Shown: in pieces, positions 41,551 through 50,193 of the stretch
How the letters are laid out: every line of letters begins with the position of its first letter
How positions within the stretch are numbered: the stretch's first letter is position 1
Origin: Halorubrum sp. F4
Lineage (GTDB): Archaea; Halobacteriota; Halobacteria; Halobacteriales; Haloferacaceae
Length of the DNA stretch: 64,000 bases
Direction: 5' to 3'
NCBI RefSeq assembly: GCF_027257195.1
Contig: NZ_JAPDFS010000001.1
Coordinates: forward strand, 190,808-254,807
Program-made: the position numbers and the translations under genes
The notes under the pieces: generated by a model
The model's database searches: none
The model's input: the letters and a program-made list of their open reading frames with translations, nothing else
Told to the model about the DNA's origin: nothing

Positions 41551-42417
41551 TCACTCGGCCTCGCCCTTCTCTATCGGTGCGCCGACCAGATTACCCCACT
41601 CGGTCCAGGAGCCGTCGTAGTTGACGGTGTCCTCGTACCCGAGCAGTTCGTGGAGCGCGAACCACGCGACCGAGGAGCGCTCGCCGATCCGGCAGTAGGC
41701 GACGGTCGTCTCGTCGCCGTCGATGTCGTACTCCGCGTAGATCTCCTGCAGCTCGTCGGCCGTCTTGAACGTCCCGTCGTCGTTCGTGACGACCGACCAG
41801 GAGACGTTCCGCGCGCCGGGGATGTGGCCGCCGCGCTGGGCGGTCTCGTTGAGTCCGGGCGGGGCGAGGACCTCGCCGCTGAACTCCTCGGGCGAGCGAA
41901 CGTCCACGAGCGGGAGCCCGCGGTCGATCGCGTTCTCCACGTCCTCGCGGTACGCGCGGATGGACTCGCGCGGACCGGACGCCTCGTACTCCACCGCGGG
42001 ATACTCGGGGACCTCGTCGGTCGTCGGGTAGTCGTTCTCGAGCCAGTACTCGCGGCCGCCGTCGAGCAGCTTCACGTCGTCGTGGCCGTAGTACTTGAAC
42101 TGCCAGTAGGTGTACGCCGCGAACCAGTTGGCGTTGTCGCCGTACAGCACGACCGTCGAGTCCTCGGTGACGCCGTGATCGCCGAGCAGCGCCTCGAAGT
42201 CCTCCTTCTCGAGGATGTCACGAGTGGTCTGGTCCTGGAGGTCGGTCTCCCAGTTGAAGCCGATCGCTCCGGGTGCGTGGCTCTCGTCGTACGCCTCGGT
42301 GTCGACGTCGACCTCCACCAGTCGGAGGTCGGAGTCGTCGCTCTCGAACTCGTCGAGTCGCTCCTCGACCCAGTCGGCCGAGACGAGCACGTCGTTCGCG
42401 TAATCGGAATCGCTCAT
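41551..42417 (-). CDS. Thiosulfate/3-mercaptopyruvate sulfurtransferase (two-domain rhodanese)
   Basis: 288 residues with tandem rhodanese domains. The second has the active-site Cys in AYCRIGERSS; the first, with LYGDNANWFAAY at the equivalent place, is inactive as usual. Conserved GAIGFNWETDLQD and GHIPGARNVSWS are seen. The CRxGxR-type loop favours thiosulfate as donor. It is divergent from a second two-domain rhodanese. The ATG at 42417 opens the gene. Confidence 0.92.
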   Translation of the reverse strand: MSDSDYANDVLVSADWVEERLDEFESDDSDLRLVEVDVDTEAYDESHAPGAIGFNWETDLQDQTTRDILEKEDFEALLGDHGVTEDSTVVLYGDNANWFAAYTYWQFKYYGHDDVKLLDGGREYWLENDYPTTDEVPEYPAVEYEASGPRESIRAYREDVENAIDRGLPLVDVRSPEEFSGEVLAPPGLNETAQRGGHIPGARNVSWSVVTNDDGTFKTADELQEIYAEYDIDGDETTVAYCRIGERSSVAWFALHELLGYEDTVNYDGSWTEWGNLVGAPIEKGEAE

Positions 42418-42574
42418 TACACCCATCCGTACGGGTCGACCCCGTATATCCCCCACCCTCACGGCACGCTCGGCCGCTCCTCGCCGATCGCGGCAACATC
42501 TTCCCGTTGGACCCGAGCGCGGAAGCGATCGCCCGGAAGGGAGGGGTTAAACCGACGGCTCCGAACGACGAGAC

Positions 42575-43432
42575 ATGAACGACCGGATCGTCGACGTCGA
42601 CTGGCTCGCCGAGCGGCTCGACGCCCCGAACGTCGCCGTGGTCGACGTCCGCGACGCCTGGGAGTACGAGGGTATCGGCCACGTCCCCTGTGCAGTGAAC
42701 GTCCCGTTCGACACGTTCCGCGCCGAGGAACACGGCGCGGCCGAGGCCGGCATGCTCCCCGGCGCGGACGTCTTCGCCGGTATCGCCGAGTCGGCCGGGA
42801 TCGCCCCCGACGACGAGGTCGTCGCGTACGACGACACCCACGGGGTCTTCGCGGCGCGCTTCCTCGTCACCGCCGAACTGTACGGCCACGACCCCGCGAG
42901 GCTCCACCTGCTCGACGGCGACTACTCGGTCTGGAACCGCTCACAACCGACGACGACCGACGCGCCGGACGGAGCCGACGAGGAGCCCGACGAGGAGCCC
43001 GACGACGCCACCGACGACCCGTATCCCGCCGATTTCCGGACCGACGGTCCGCTCATCGACCGCGAGACGATGGCTGCCGCGGTCGACGACCCCGACGCGA
43101 CGATCGTCGACACCCGCGAGGAGTGGGAGTACGAGGAGGGCCACATCCCCGGCGCGGTCCGGCTGGACTGGCGCGAGCTCGTCGACACCGACGCCCGAAC
43201 GGTTCGGCCGGAGGCGGAGCTGCGGGAGCTGTTGGGAGCGCGCGGGATCGACCCCGACGATCGCGTGGTCCTCTACTGTAACACCGCGCGCCGGATCAGC
43301 CACACCTACACCGTCCTCCGCGCGCTCGACTACCCGGAGATCGCCTTCTACGAGGGGAGCCTGACCGAATGGGAGCGGGAGGGCGGCGAGTTGGAGACCG
43401 GCGGCTCGGAGACGGACGGGAGCGACTCGTGA
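42575..43432 (+). CDS. Second two-domain rhodanese-family sulfurtransferase
   Basis: 285 residues. Domain 1 (about 1-125) has VVDVRDAWEYEGIGHVPCA and an inactive loop (YDDTHGVFA). An acidic linker (DGADEEPDEEPDDATDD) joins domain 2 with the catalytic Cys in LYCNTARRISH. The CNTARR loop differs from the neighbour's CRIGER, so the donor may differ (for example mercaptopyruvate). Divergence of two such paralogues suggests shared sulfur-transfer control. Confidence 0.9.
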   Translation: MNDRIVDVDWLAERLDAPNVAVVDVRDAWEYEGIGHVPCAVNVPFDTFRAEEHGAAEAGMLPGADVFAGIAESAGIAPDDEVVAYDDTHGVFAARFLVTAELYGHDPARLHLLDGDYSVWNRSQPTTTDAPDGADEEPDEEPDDATDDPYPADFRTDGPLIDRETMAAAVDDPDATIVDTREEWEYEEGHIPGAVRLDWRELVDTDARTVRPEAELRELLGARGIDPDDRVVLYCNTARRISHTYTVLRALDYPEIAFYEGSLTEWEREGGELETGGSETDGSDS

Positions 43433-43527
43433 AGGGTCCTTCGTGTCTTTGATCTCTTCGAGGTTCCGAGAGCCACGACGGGTCGGGAGTTAACACATTT
43501 ATCCGGCACCCGTGTACTCCACGTAGT

Positions 43528-43845
43528 ATGCAATTCTGCGACGAGTGTGGTTCGATGATGCACACGGAGGGCGAGGCGTGGGTGTGCCGCTCCTGTGAGA
43601 ACGAGGAGCCGCGGGACCCGCGAGCGGAAGCGGCGATGGCGACCCGGGACGGACAGCGGGACGACGGGGCACCCGCCGTGGCCGACGCGACCCAAGGCTC
43701 CACGGAGACGATGCAGGAGCCCTGTCCGGCGGACGACTGCGACAGCGATCGGGCCTACTACGCGATGATGCCGAAGCCGGGCGGCTCCTACGAGGTCCGG
43801 CTGTTCACCTGCGTCGAGTGCGGCCACAAGTGGCGCGGGTCCTGA
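43528..43845 (+). CDS. TFS/RpoM-like zinc-ribbon protein lacking the catalytic acidic pair
   Basis: 105 residues. The N-terminal zinc ribbon has CDECGSMM and CRSCENEE; a flexible linker (about 30-65) leads to a TFIIS-type C-terminal ribbon with CPADDCDSD and CVECGHKWR. In TFS and TFIIS the hairpin of this ribbon bears Asp-Glu that drives RNA cleavage in backtracked polymerase; here the aligned positions read GGSYEVRLF, with Gly-Ser instead. It may bind RNA polymerase without cleavage activity. It is independent of ilvD, which has its own TATA box. Confidence 0.85.
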   Translation: MQFCDECGSMMHTEGEAWVCRSCENEEPRDPRAEAAMATRDGQRDDGAPAVADATQGSTETMQEPCPADDCDSDRAYYAMMPKPGGSYEVRLFTCVECGHKWRGS

Positions 43846-43882
43846 CGACTCGTTTCCGGACGGACTTGTTCGGGTGAGTTCG

Positions 43883-43888
43883 TTTAAG
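43883..43888 (+). promoter_or_regulatory. TATA-like box of ilvD
   Basis: TTTAAG lies 24-29 bases upstream of the ilvD ATG, fitting a leaderless start. Confidence 0.5.
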
Positions 43889-43911
43889 ACCCCCGAGCGA
43901 CACGGTCAACC

Positions 43912-45705
43912 ATGAGCGAACAGCAGCCGCGGCCCGACGAGGAGGAACGCTCCCGCGGGCGCGAGGGCGATTCGGACCGATTCGCGGGCGAGAAGGACGA
44001 GGACCTCCGGAGCCGGGACGTGACGGAGGGTGCCGACCGGGCCCCCCACCGGTCGATGTTCCGCGCGATGGGGTTCGACGACGAGGACCTCTCCTCGCCG
44101 ATCGTGGGGGTGCCGAACCCCGCGGCCGACATCACGCCGTGTAACGTCCACCTCGACGACGTGGCCGACGCCGCCCTCGACGGGATCGACGCCGCCGGCG
44201 GGATGCCCATCGAGTTCGGGACGATCACCATCTCCGACGCCATCTCGATGGGGACGGAGGGAATGAAGGCGAGCCTGATCTCCCGGGAGGTGATAGCCGA
44301 CTCCGTCGAGCTCGTCTCCTTCGGCGAGCGGATGGACGCGCTCGTGACGGTCGCGGGCTGTGACAAGAACCTGCCGGGGATGATGATGGCGGCGATCCGG
44401 ACGGACCTCCCCAGCGTCTTCCTCTACGGCGGCTCGATCATGCCCGGCCAGCACGACGGTCGCGACGTGACGATCGTCCAGGTGTTCGAGGGCGTCGGCG
44501 CGTACGCCGAGGGCGACATGAGCGGCGAGGAGCTCGACGACCTCGAGCGACACGCCTGCCCCGGCGCGGGCTCGTGCGGCGGGATGTTCACCGCCAACAC
44601 GATGGCGTCGATCTCGGAGGCGCTCGGGCTCGCGCCGTTCGGGTCCGCCTCCCCGCCCGCCGAGGACGAGGAGCGCTACGAGGTGGCCGCGGAGGCCGGC
44701 GAGCTCGTCATGGACTGTATCGAGAACGACCGCCGCCCCTCCGATATCCTCTCGCGGAAGTCCTTCGAGAACGCCATCGCGATCCAGACCGCGATGGGCG
44801 GGTCGACGAACGCGGTCCTCCACCTGCTCGCGCTCGCCGGCGAGGCCGACGTCGACCTCTCGATCGAGGACTTCGACGAGATCTCCCGACGGACGCCGAA
44901 GATCGCGGACCTCCAGCCCGGCGGCTCGCGCGTGATGAACGACCTCCACGAGATCGGCGGCGTCCCGGTCGTGATCCGTCGCCTGCTGGAGGCCGACCTG
45001 ATCCACGGAGACGCGATGACCGTGACCGGCCGCACGGTCGAGGAGGAACTCGAAGCGCTCGAGGCGGACGGCGAACTCCCGGACGACGACGAGATCGAGG
45101 CCGACTTCCTCTACTCCGTCGACGATCCCAAAGAGGCGGAGGGCGCGATCAAGATCCTGGACGGGAACCTCGCGCCCGACGGCGCGGTCCTCAAGGTGAC
45201 CGGCTACGACGCCTTCTACCACGAGGGGCCGGCGCGGATCTTCGAGAACGAGGAGGACGCCATGGAGTACGTCCAGTCCGGCGAGATCGAGTCCGGCGAC
45301 GTCATCGTCATCCGCAACGAGGGACCGACGGGCGGTCCCGGCATGCGTGAGATGCTCGGCGTGACCGCCGCCGTCGTCGGCGCGGGCCACGAGGAGGACG
45401 TGGCGCTGCTCACCGACGGGCGCTTCTCGGGCGGGACGCGCGGCCCGATGATCGGCCACGTCGCCCCGGAGGCGGCGGTCGGCGGCCCGATCGGCTTCCT
45501 CGAGGACGGCGACCGGGTCACCGTCGACATCCCGAACCGCGACCTGACGGTCGACCTCTCCGAGGAGGAGCTCGAGGCGCGCGCGGAGGGCTGGGAGGCC
45601 CCGGAGCCTCCCTACGAGGGCGGGGTGCTCGCGAAGTACGGCCGCGACTTCTCCTCGGCGTCGATCGGCGCCGTGACGAATCCCCGACTCACACCCGACG
45701 AATAG
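43912..45705 (+). CDS. ilvD: Dihydroxy-acid dehydratase
   Basis: 597 residues. Iron-sulfur ligands and active-site stretches are intact: [25 protein letters not shown] and [18 protein letters not shown]; the C-terminal [12 protein letters not shown] and [11 protein letters not shown] are typical. It makes the 2-oxo acids for valine and isoleucine. The first 40 residues are an acidic halophilic extension. It stands alone here; no other ilv gene is near. Confidence 0.95.
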   Translation: MSEQQPRPDEEERSRGREGDSDRFAGEKDEDLRSRDVTEGADRAPHRSMFRAMGFDDEDLSSPIVGVPNPAADITPCNVHLDDVADAALDGIDAAGGMPIEFGTITISDAISMGTEGMKASLISREVIADSVELVSFGERMDALVTVAGCDKNLPGMMMAAIRTDLPSVFLYGGSIMPGQHDGRDVTIVQVFEGVGAYAEGDMSGEELDDLERHACPGAGSCGGMFTANTMASISEALGLAPFGSASPPAEDEERYEVAAEAGELVMDCIENDRRPSDILSRKSFENAIAIQTAMGGSTNAVLHLLALAGEADVDLSIEDFDEISRRTPKIADLQPGGSRVMNDLHEIGGVPVVIRRLLEADLIHGDAMTVTGRTVEEELEALEADGELPDDDEIEADFLYSVDDPKEAEGAIKILDGNLAPDGAVLKVTGYDAFYHEGPARIFENEEDAMEYVQSGEIESGDVIVIRNEGPTGGPGMREMLGVTAAVVGAGHEEDVALLTDGRFSGGTRGPMIGHVAPEAAVGGPIGFLEDGDRVTVDIPNRDLTVDLSEEELEARAEGWEAPEPPYEGGVLAKYGRDFSSASIGAVTNPRLTPDE

Positions 45706-45829
45706 GGACTCGCCGCGGCAACGCGTCGAGAAACGGATCTCGACCGCGGGTCCGGCGAAGCCGGAAAGGAGGAACGTCGGCGGTCAGTGACCGGGACTGA
45801 CCGACCGATTTCGGCAGTTTCTCGGCCGT

Positions 45830-46096
45830 TCAGCTCTCGACTTCCGCGACGTCAACCCCGCCGTCGGTCTCCGCGACGTGAACCGACTCGGCACACCAGA
45901 CGTTGCTCCGGCGGCCCGCACGCGAGAGTTCCATCCGGACGACTGAACCGGCGGGGAGGTCGGCGACGCGGTCGCGAGCGGTCCCGTCGGCGTAGTCGAC
46001 GATGTGGTACGTCTCGTTGCGTGGATGTGCACGTACTGCGGCGTGATCGTGATCGTTCTGCTCGGAAACGACGGTGAACTTGTTGGACTTCGCCAT
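45830..46096 (-). CDS. Small conserved protein of unknown function
   Basis: 88 residues, probably a small beta-barrel: TYHIVDYADGTARDRVADLPAG followed by RMELSRAGRRSNVW, a pattern I associate with haloarchaeal DUF7999-like proteins. The upstream region (46097-46165) is unusually AT-rich for the window, with TATA-like candidates, which supports expression. Function is unknown. Confidence 0.62.
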   Translation of the reverse strand: MAKSNKFTVVSEQNDHDHAAVRAHPRNETYHIVDYADGTARDRVADLPAGSVVRMELSRAGRRSNVWCAESVHVAETDGGVDVAEVES

Positions 46097-46265
46097 CTTA
46101 CCTGTGTATAACTGGAAAGACTACTTCAAGACTTCGTATAGTCACTCGGATGATGCGAGAGGTGTTAATAGGAATATAAGGGGATCGGACGGGGTGGAGA
46201 CGTGGGGTGGAAACGGGGCGAGGACAGGGTCGAGACGAGGTGGGGTCGTGAGGGGTTGGAGGGGG

Positions 46266-46640
46266 CTATGCGTTACACTCGGCGAGCCACTCGTGGGCCC
46301 ACTCGTCGATCTCCTCGAAGACGGGCGCGAGCGAGTCGCCCTTGTCGGTGAGGCTGTAGTAGGTCGCGACGGGCGCGTCCTCCTCCATCCGGCGGTCGAC
46401 GAACCCGGACTCCTGGAGGTCGTCGAGCACTCGCGAGAGGGTACGGGCGTTCGCGTCGGTCTCGCGTTTGAGTTCGTTGAACCGCCGCTCGCCGTTCTGT
46501 AGCTCGTAGAGGACGACGAGCCGCCACTGCGAGCCGATCTGCTCGATCGAGTCGACGATCGGGCAGGGCGTGTCGATCGTCTCGTCCTCGTGCTCCGCCG
46601 CCGACGTGGGGTCAGCCCCCGCGAGGTCCTGTGATGACAT
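46266..46640 (-). CDS. HxlR-family winged-helix transcriptional regulator
   Basis: 124 residues. The HxlR domain covers about 26-118 (CPIVDSIEQIGSQWRLVVL, then RRFNELKRETDANARTLSRVLDDL as the recognition region and ATYYSLTDKG wing). Cys26 is at the position used by redox- or electrophile-sensing members. It is divergent from a DoxX/VOC pair over only 69 bases, so it very likely controls them. A short inverted repeat GTTA-5-TAAC (46645-46657) lies next to its start. Confidence 0.9.
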   Translation of the reverse strand: MSSQDLAGADPTSAAEHEDETIDTPCPIVDSIEQIGSQWRLVVLYELQNGERRFNELKRETDANARTLSRVLDDLQESGFVDRRMEEDAPVATYYSLTDKGDSLAPVFEEIDEWAHEWLAECNA

Positions 46641-46675
46641 CGGTGTTACCTACTAACCCAATTGTCCGGGAAGCG

Positions 46676-46682
46676 ATATATA
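46676..46682 (+). promoter_or_regulatory. TATA box of the DoxX gene
   Basis: ATATATA lies 28-34 bases upstream of the ATG at 46710 in the short divergent gap with the HxlR gene, where a regulator could easily block it. Confidence 0.6.
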
Positions 46683-46709
46683 GGTTGCGTTCGTACACGT
46701 AGTTACACG

Positions 46710-47159
46710 ATGATAGCTGAAATCACGACGCTACCGCTCCAGATCGACACGCCGTTCGCCGGCGAACTGTTCCTGCTCGGTCGCCTGCTGTTCGGCGCGA
46801 CCCTCGCGTTCATGGGCCTCAACCACTTCATGGACGTCGACACGATGGCCGGCTACGCCGAGTTCAAGGGTCTGCCGGCCCCGCGCTTCTCGGTGATCGC
46901 CTCCGGGCTCCTGTTAGTGCTCGGCGGGCTCGGCATCGCGACCGGAGTGTATCCCGTCGTCGCCGCCGGCGGCCTCGCCGTCTTCCTCCTCGTTTCCGCC
47001 GTGACGATGCACGACTTCTGGTCGGTGGACGACCCCGAGGAACGCCAGAACGAGATGACGGGCTTCCTGAAGAACCTCTACGGTGCCGGCGCGTCGCTCG
47101 CGCTGCTCGCCGTCGGCGGGACTGCGTGGCCGTACGCGCTCGGCGTCGGCTTCTTCTAG
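46710..47159 (+). CDS. DoxX-family membrane protein
   Basis: 149 residues, four hydrophobic helices. The start LGRLLFGATLAFMGLNHFMDVDTMAGYAE and later FWSVDDPEERQNEMTGFLKNLYGAGA are typical of DoxX/YphA proteins. Members are linked to thiosulfate oxidation, thiol stress and quinone defence. It is followed 104 bases later by a VOC gene on the same strand and is divergent from an HxlR regulator. Confidence 0.88.
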   Translation: MIAEITTLPLQIDTPFAGELFLLGRLLFGATLAFMGLNHFMDVDTMAGYAEFKGLPAPRFSVIASGLLLVLGGLGIATGVYPVVAAGGLAVFLLVSAVTMHDFWSVDDPEERQNEMTGFLKNLYGAGASLALLAVGGTAWPYALGVGFF

Positions 47160-47263
47160 AGCCGTTCCGGACGCCCGCCGTCGACGGGGGCGGCGATGCC
47201 GGCGATCCGATCGATTCCTACCGCCCTGCCAATACCTTTCACGATGGACGTTCACGTCCGGGT

Positions 47264-47746
47264 ATGGGCGACGCGCCACCGACCACCGGACTACACCACG
47301 TGACGAACATCTGTACCGACATGGACGAGACCGTCGCGTTCTACGAGGACGTCCTCGGCTGGCACACGGTCAAGCGAACCCAGAACTACGACGATCCGGG
47401 AACGCCCCACTACTACTTCTCGCCGACGCCGGAGGGCGAACCGGGCACGAACGTCACGTACTTCGAGTATCCCGACTCCAGGGGCAATCCCGGTCCCGGC
47501 GCGAGTCACCACTTCGCGTTCGGCGTCGAAGACGAGGAGACGCTCCGCGAGTGGCAGTCACACCTCCGCGAGCAGGACGTCAACGTGAGCGAGGTGAAGG
47601 ACCGGACCTACTTCAAGAGCATCTACTTCAGCGACCCCGACGGGCTCGTCTTCGAACTCGCGACCGGCGGCCCCGGATTCACCCGCGACGAGGAGGAACC
47701 CGGCTCCGAGGAGATCGACCCCTTCGAACGAGGCTACGGAAACTGA
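47264..47746 (+). CDS. VOC-family dioxygenase-like protein (MhqO/PcpA type)
   Basis: 160 residues. TTGLHHVTNICTDMDETVAF supplies the first metal His, GASHHFAFGV the second, and GLVFELATGGPGF the Glu; the last stretch is typical of ring-cleaving dioxygenase-like VOC proteins of quinone resistance loci. Length equals one half of such two-module enzymes, so it is either a half-size form or a dimer. Gene order with DoxX and HxlR suggests detoxification of quinones or other electrophiles. Confidence 0.85.
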   Translation: MGDAPPTTGLHHVTNICTDMDETVAFYEDVLGWHTVKRTQNYDDPGTPHYYFSPTPEGEPGTNVTYFEYPDSRGNPGPGASHHFAFGVEDEETLREWQSHLREQDVNVSEVKDRTYFKSIYFSDPDGLVFELATGGPGFTRDEEEPGSEEIDPFERGYGN

Positions 47747-47835
47747 GCCACCGCACGGAACCTTATACAATATTAGGTCTCGTTATCTACCCCGCCGAAG
47801 CGTTAATACGTGGATTCGCGCTATCCGGTCCCACG

Positions 47836-47958
47836 ATGACTGACGCCGACCGCGACACGATGAAGGACGTCTCACACACCGCCCCGAACGACACCTCGGC
47901 GAGGGCCGTCTGGGAGCGAGGTCGAGGACCGGTCGAAGCGGAGGAAGAGGAGGAGTAG
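47836..47958 (+). CDS. Candidate 40-residue acidic small protein
   Basis: ATG-to-TAG frame of 41 codons with haloarchaeal codon use and a protein-like sequence (MKDVSHTAPNDTSARAVWERG then a Glu run). AT-rich sequence with TATA-like TTATACAA and GTTAATAC boxes lies 25-75 bases upstream. The stop directly abuts the stop of the convergent gene. The pattern resembles short conserved haloarchaeal proteins known to me only loosely. Confidence 0.45.
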   Translation: MTDADRDTMKDVSHTAPNDTSARAVWERGRGPVEAEEEEE

Positions 47959-48921
47959 CTATCTCTCGCGGCGTTCCGCGTCGCCGCTCTCCGCGCCGTC
48001 CTTCCCGCCTCGGCTCTCCCCTCCGCTCTCCCCGCCTCCGCTCTCCTCACCTCCGTTTTCGCCGCTCGATCCAGGGGACCCCACCACGGATGACTCCACC
48101 GGCGACGATTCCGCCGGCGGTTCGCTTCCGAGCATCGCCCGGAGGGACGTCCACGCCTCCGTCCGGTCGGCCCCCTTCGAGAGCTGGACGCCGTCGAACG
48201 ACGCCGCCGAATGTCTCGTCTCCGGACCGAGGTGGTCCATGTGCGCGGCTAGCCAGGTGAACCAGCCGCCGACGACCGTCAGGGCGGCGAACGAAAGCCA
48301 CGATGCCGTCGCCGAGAGCCCGGCCGCCCCGACCGCGACGCCGGCGACGACGTAGACGAACGCGAGGAAGACCAGGAGGACGGTCACCGTCGCGAGCAGG
48401 TCGTTGACCGCGGTCACTCGGGCGTTGTAGTCGATCCATTCGGCGTAGCTGCGGAGCAGGCGCTCGTCGAATCCGGGCTCGCGGTCACTCGTGTCACCCC
48501 CGGAGTTCGCCCCTTCGGCCGCGATCACCGCGTCCACGTCGGCGATGCTCAACCCGCCGCGGAGGTCCGAGGCGGTATACGTGACGGCGGCCACCCCGGT
48601 CGAGACGAGGAGTAGTACCCCGCCGGCCAGCGTGAAGGGATTGAGGAAGCCGCCGAGGTCGAACTCGGTCTGGACGACGATCGAGCCGCCGGTGACGACG
48701 ATCCCGATGAGCACGAGGTTGGCCTTGAGGATCTCGATGGCCTTGGTGTCGATCTCGCGGAGGCGCTCGACCTGATAGGTGAACGTGGTCCGCAGCTCCT
48801 CGCGGGCCGTCGCCGCGACGGCAGGATCGATGTCGGATCGGGGAGAGGACTCGCGTTCGGACGCCGATGTGGAGTCCGCGACCGACTCGGGCCCGTCGTC
48901 TCCCGTCGATCCCTCGCTCAT
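47959..48921 (-). CDS. Membrane protein of unknown function with four helices
   Basis: 320 residues. An acidic Ser-rich N-terminus (1-40) leads to a helical stretch VERLREIDTKAIEILKANL, then a pair of membrane helices (about 68-110), a loop, and a second pair (about 170-225). The C-terminal 70 residues are Gly/Ser/Glu-rich and likely disordered. Such organisation resembles SLATT-like or other effector-associated membrane proteins, but no defence partner is present. No function is assigned. Confidence 0.68.
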   Translation of the reverse strand: MSEGSTGDDGPESVADSTSASERESSPRSDIDPAVAATAREELRTTFTYQVERLREIDTKAIEILKANLVLIGIVVTGGSIVVQTEFDLGGFLNPFTLAGGVLLLVSTGVAAVTYTASDLRGGLSIADVDAVIAAEGANSGGDTSDREPGFDERLLRSYAEWIDYNARVTAVNDLLATVTVLLVFLAFVYVVAGVAVGAAGLSATASWLSFAALTVVGGWFTWLAAHMDHLGPETRHSAASFDGVQLSKGADRTEAWTSLRAMLGSEPPAESSPVESSVVGSPGSSGENGGEESGGGESGGESRGGKDGAESGDAERRER

Positions 48922-49018
48922 ACCCGATTCCTTCTCGAACCGGTGCCGTAAGGGTACCGCCGATCGTCCGGCCCGTCGTCGTCCGAGAGGTTTTACCGAC
49001 GTCGTGTGACGGGCCCGC

Positions 49019-50101
49019 ATGAGCGAACCCCCGCCGGATGTGGAACCGTCGCCCGACCCCGAACCGTTCCGCTACGACGCCGAGGTCGCCCCCGGCGAGA
49101 AACGTCACGTCCGCTACGAGGTCGGCGAGAGCTACCTCGGCGACCCGATCCGGGTTCCGGTCACCGTCATCAACGGAGAACACGGCGGTCCGACCGTCTT
49201 CTTCAGCGCCGGGATCCACGGCGACGAGCTCAACGGCGTCAAGGTCGTCCAGGAGATCTCGGACCGGTACGAGCCGGGCGAGCTCCACGGAACGTTGGTC
49301 TGTCTCCACGCGTGTAACGTCCCCGCGTTCGAGGCCCAACAGCGGTACACGCCGATCTACGACCAGGACATGAACCGGTCGTTCCCCGGCCGCGCGGGAG
49401 CGAACACGACCGAGCGGATGGCTCACGAGATATACCGTCGGTTCGTCTCGCCGTGTGATCTCGGGCTCGACTTCCACACGTCGACTCGGAATCGGACGAC
49501 GATCTACCACGCCCGCGCCGACCTCGAGGATCCGGGCGTCGAGCGACTCGCCCGCGCGTTCGCGACCAACGTGGTGCTCTACGGAGAGGGCGATCCCGGG
49601 TCGCTCCGGTCGGTCGCGACCGCGGACGGGATCCCGACCGTCACCGTCGAGATGGGACGCGCCCATCGGTTCCAGTCGATCCTGATCGAGAAGGCGCTGG
49701 AGGGCGTCGAGAGCGTGCTCGCCGAGTACGGCGTCCTCCCGGACGAGCCGGTCCACTGGCCGGGATGGTATGAGTCGACCGCGGCCGACACCACCAAACG
49801 CTGGATTCGTGCCGACACGGGCGGGCTCGTCGAGATGGAGTGGGGACCGTACCCGCTCGTCCATGAGGACGACCCGATCTGTACCGTGACGGACCACTTC
49901 AAGACCGAGGAGCGCGTCGTGCGTGCGCCCTTCGACGGACTGATCCTCGGCGCGCTCGAGAACCCGGTCGCCGCGCCGGGTCACCCGCTCTGTCACCTCC
50001 TGGAGTTGGACCGCGAGACGAAACGCGAGATCGAACGGGAGATCGACCGCGGCGAGTTCGACGGCTACCGGGCACACGGCGACGCCTGGGCGGACGATTG
50101 A
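49019..50101 (+). CDS. Succinylglutamate desuccinylase/aspartoacylase family protein
   Basis: 360 residues. A zinc carboxypeptidase-like fold is shown by GIHGDELNGV (metal His and Glu), DQDMNRSFPG (substrate Arg), and DLGLDFHTSTRNR (third metal His). The end has a beta-rich domain (APFDGLILGALENPV). Members hydrolyse N-acyl amino acids. Start ATG 49019. It precedes the ABC operon but a TATA box at 50164 separates the two, so a joint role is uncertain. Confidence 0.88.
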   Translation: MSEPPPDVEPSPDPEPFRYDAEVAPGEKRHVRYEVGESYLGDPIRVPVTVINGEHGGPTVFFSAGIHGDELNGVKVVQEISDRYEPGELHGTLVCLHACNVPAFEAQQRYTPIYDQDMNRSFPGRAGANTTERMAHEIYRRFVSPCDLGLDFHTSTRNRTTIYHARADLEDPGVERLARAFATNVVLYGEGDPGSLRSVATADGIPTVTVEMGRAHRFQSILIEKALEGVESVLAEYGVLPDEPVHWPGWYESTAADTTKRWIRADTGGLVEMEWGPYPLVHEDDPICTVTDHFKTEERVVRAPFDGLILGALENPVAAPGHPLCHLLELDRETKREIEREIDRGEFDGYRAHGDAWADD

Positions 50102-50163
50102 GGGAGGATGGAGGAAGGCGGGACCGCAACGACGTTCTCGCGGTTGATACCCGCGGGCGTGGG

Positions 50164-50169
50164 TTTAAC
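50164..50169 (+). promoter_or_regulatory. TATA-like box of the ABC transporter operon
   Basis: TTTAAC lies 25-30 bases upstream of the ATPase ATG at 50194. Confidence 0.5.
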
Positions 50170-50193
50170 CCGGCCCCCGCCGGACCCGAGCCC

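Noticed and set aside
43906..45459. 517-codon minus-strand frame opposite ilvD
   Set aside because: Exact antisense of a clearly functional ilvD; composition bias explains the open frame.
47959..48921. Calling the four-helix membrane protein a defence effector
   Set aside because: There is only a loose architectural likeness to SLATT-type proteins and no neighbouring nucleotide cyclase, nuclease or sensor gene.
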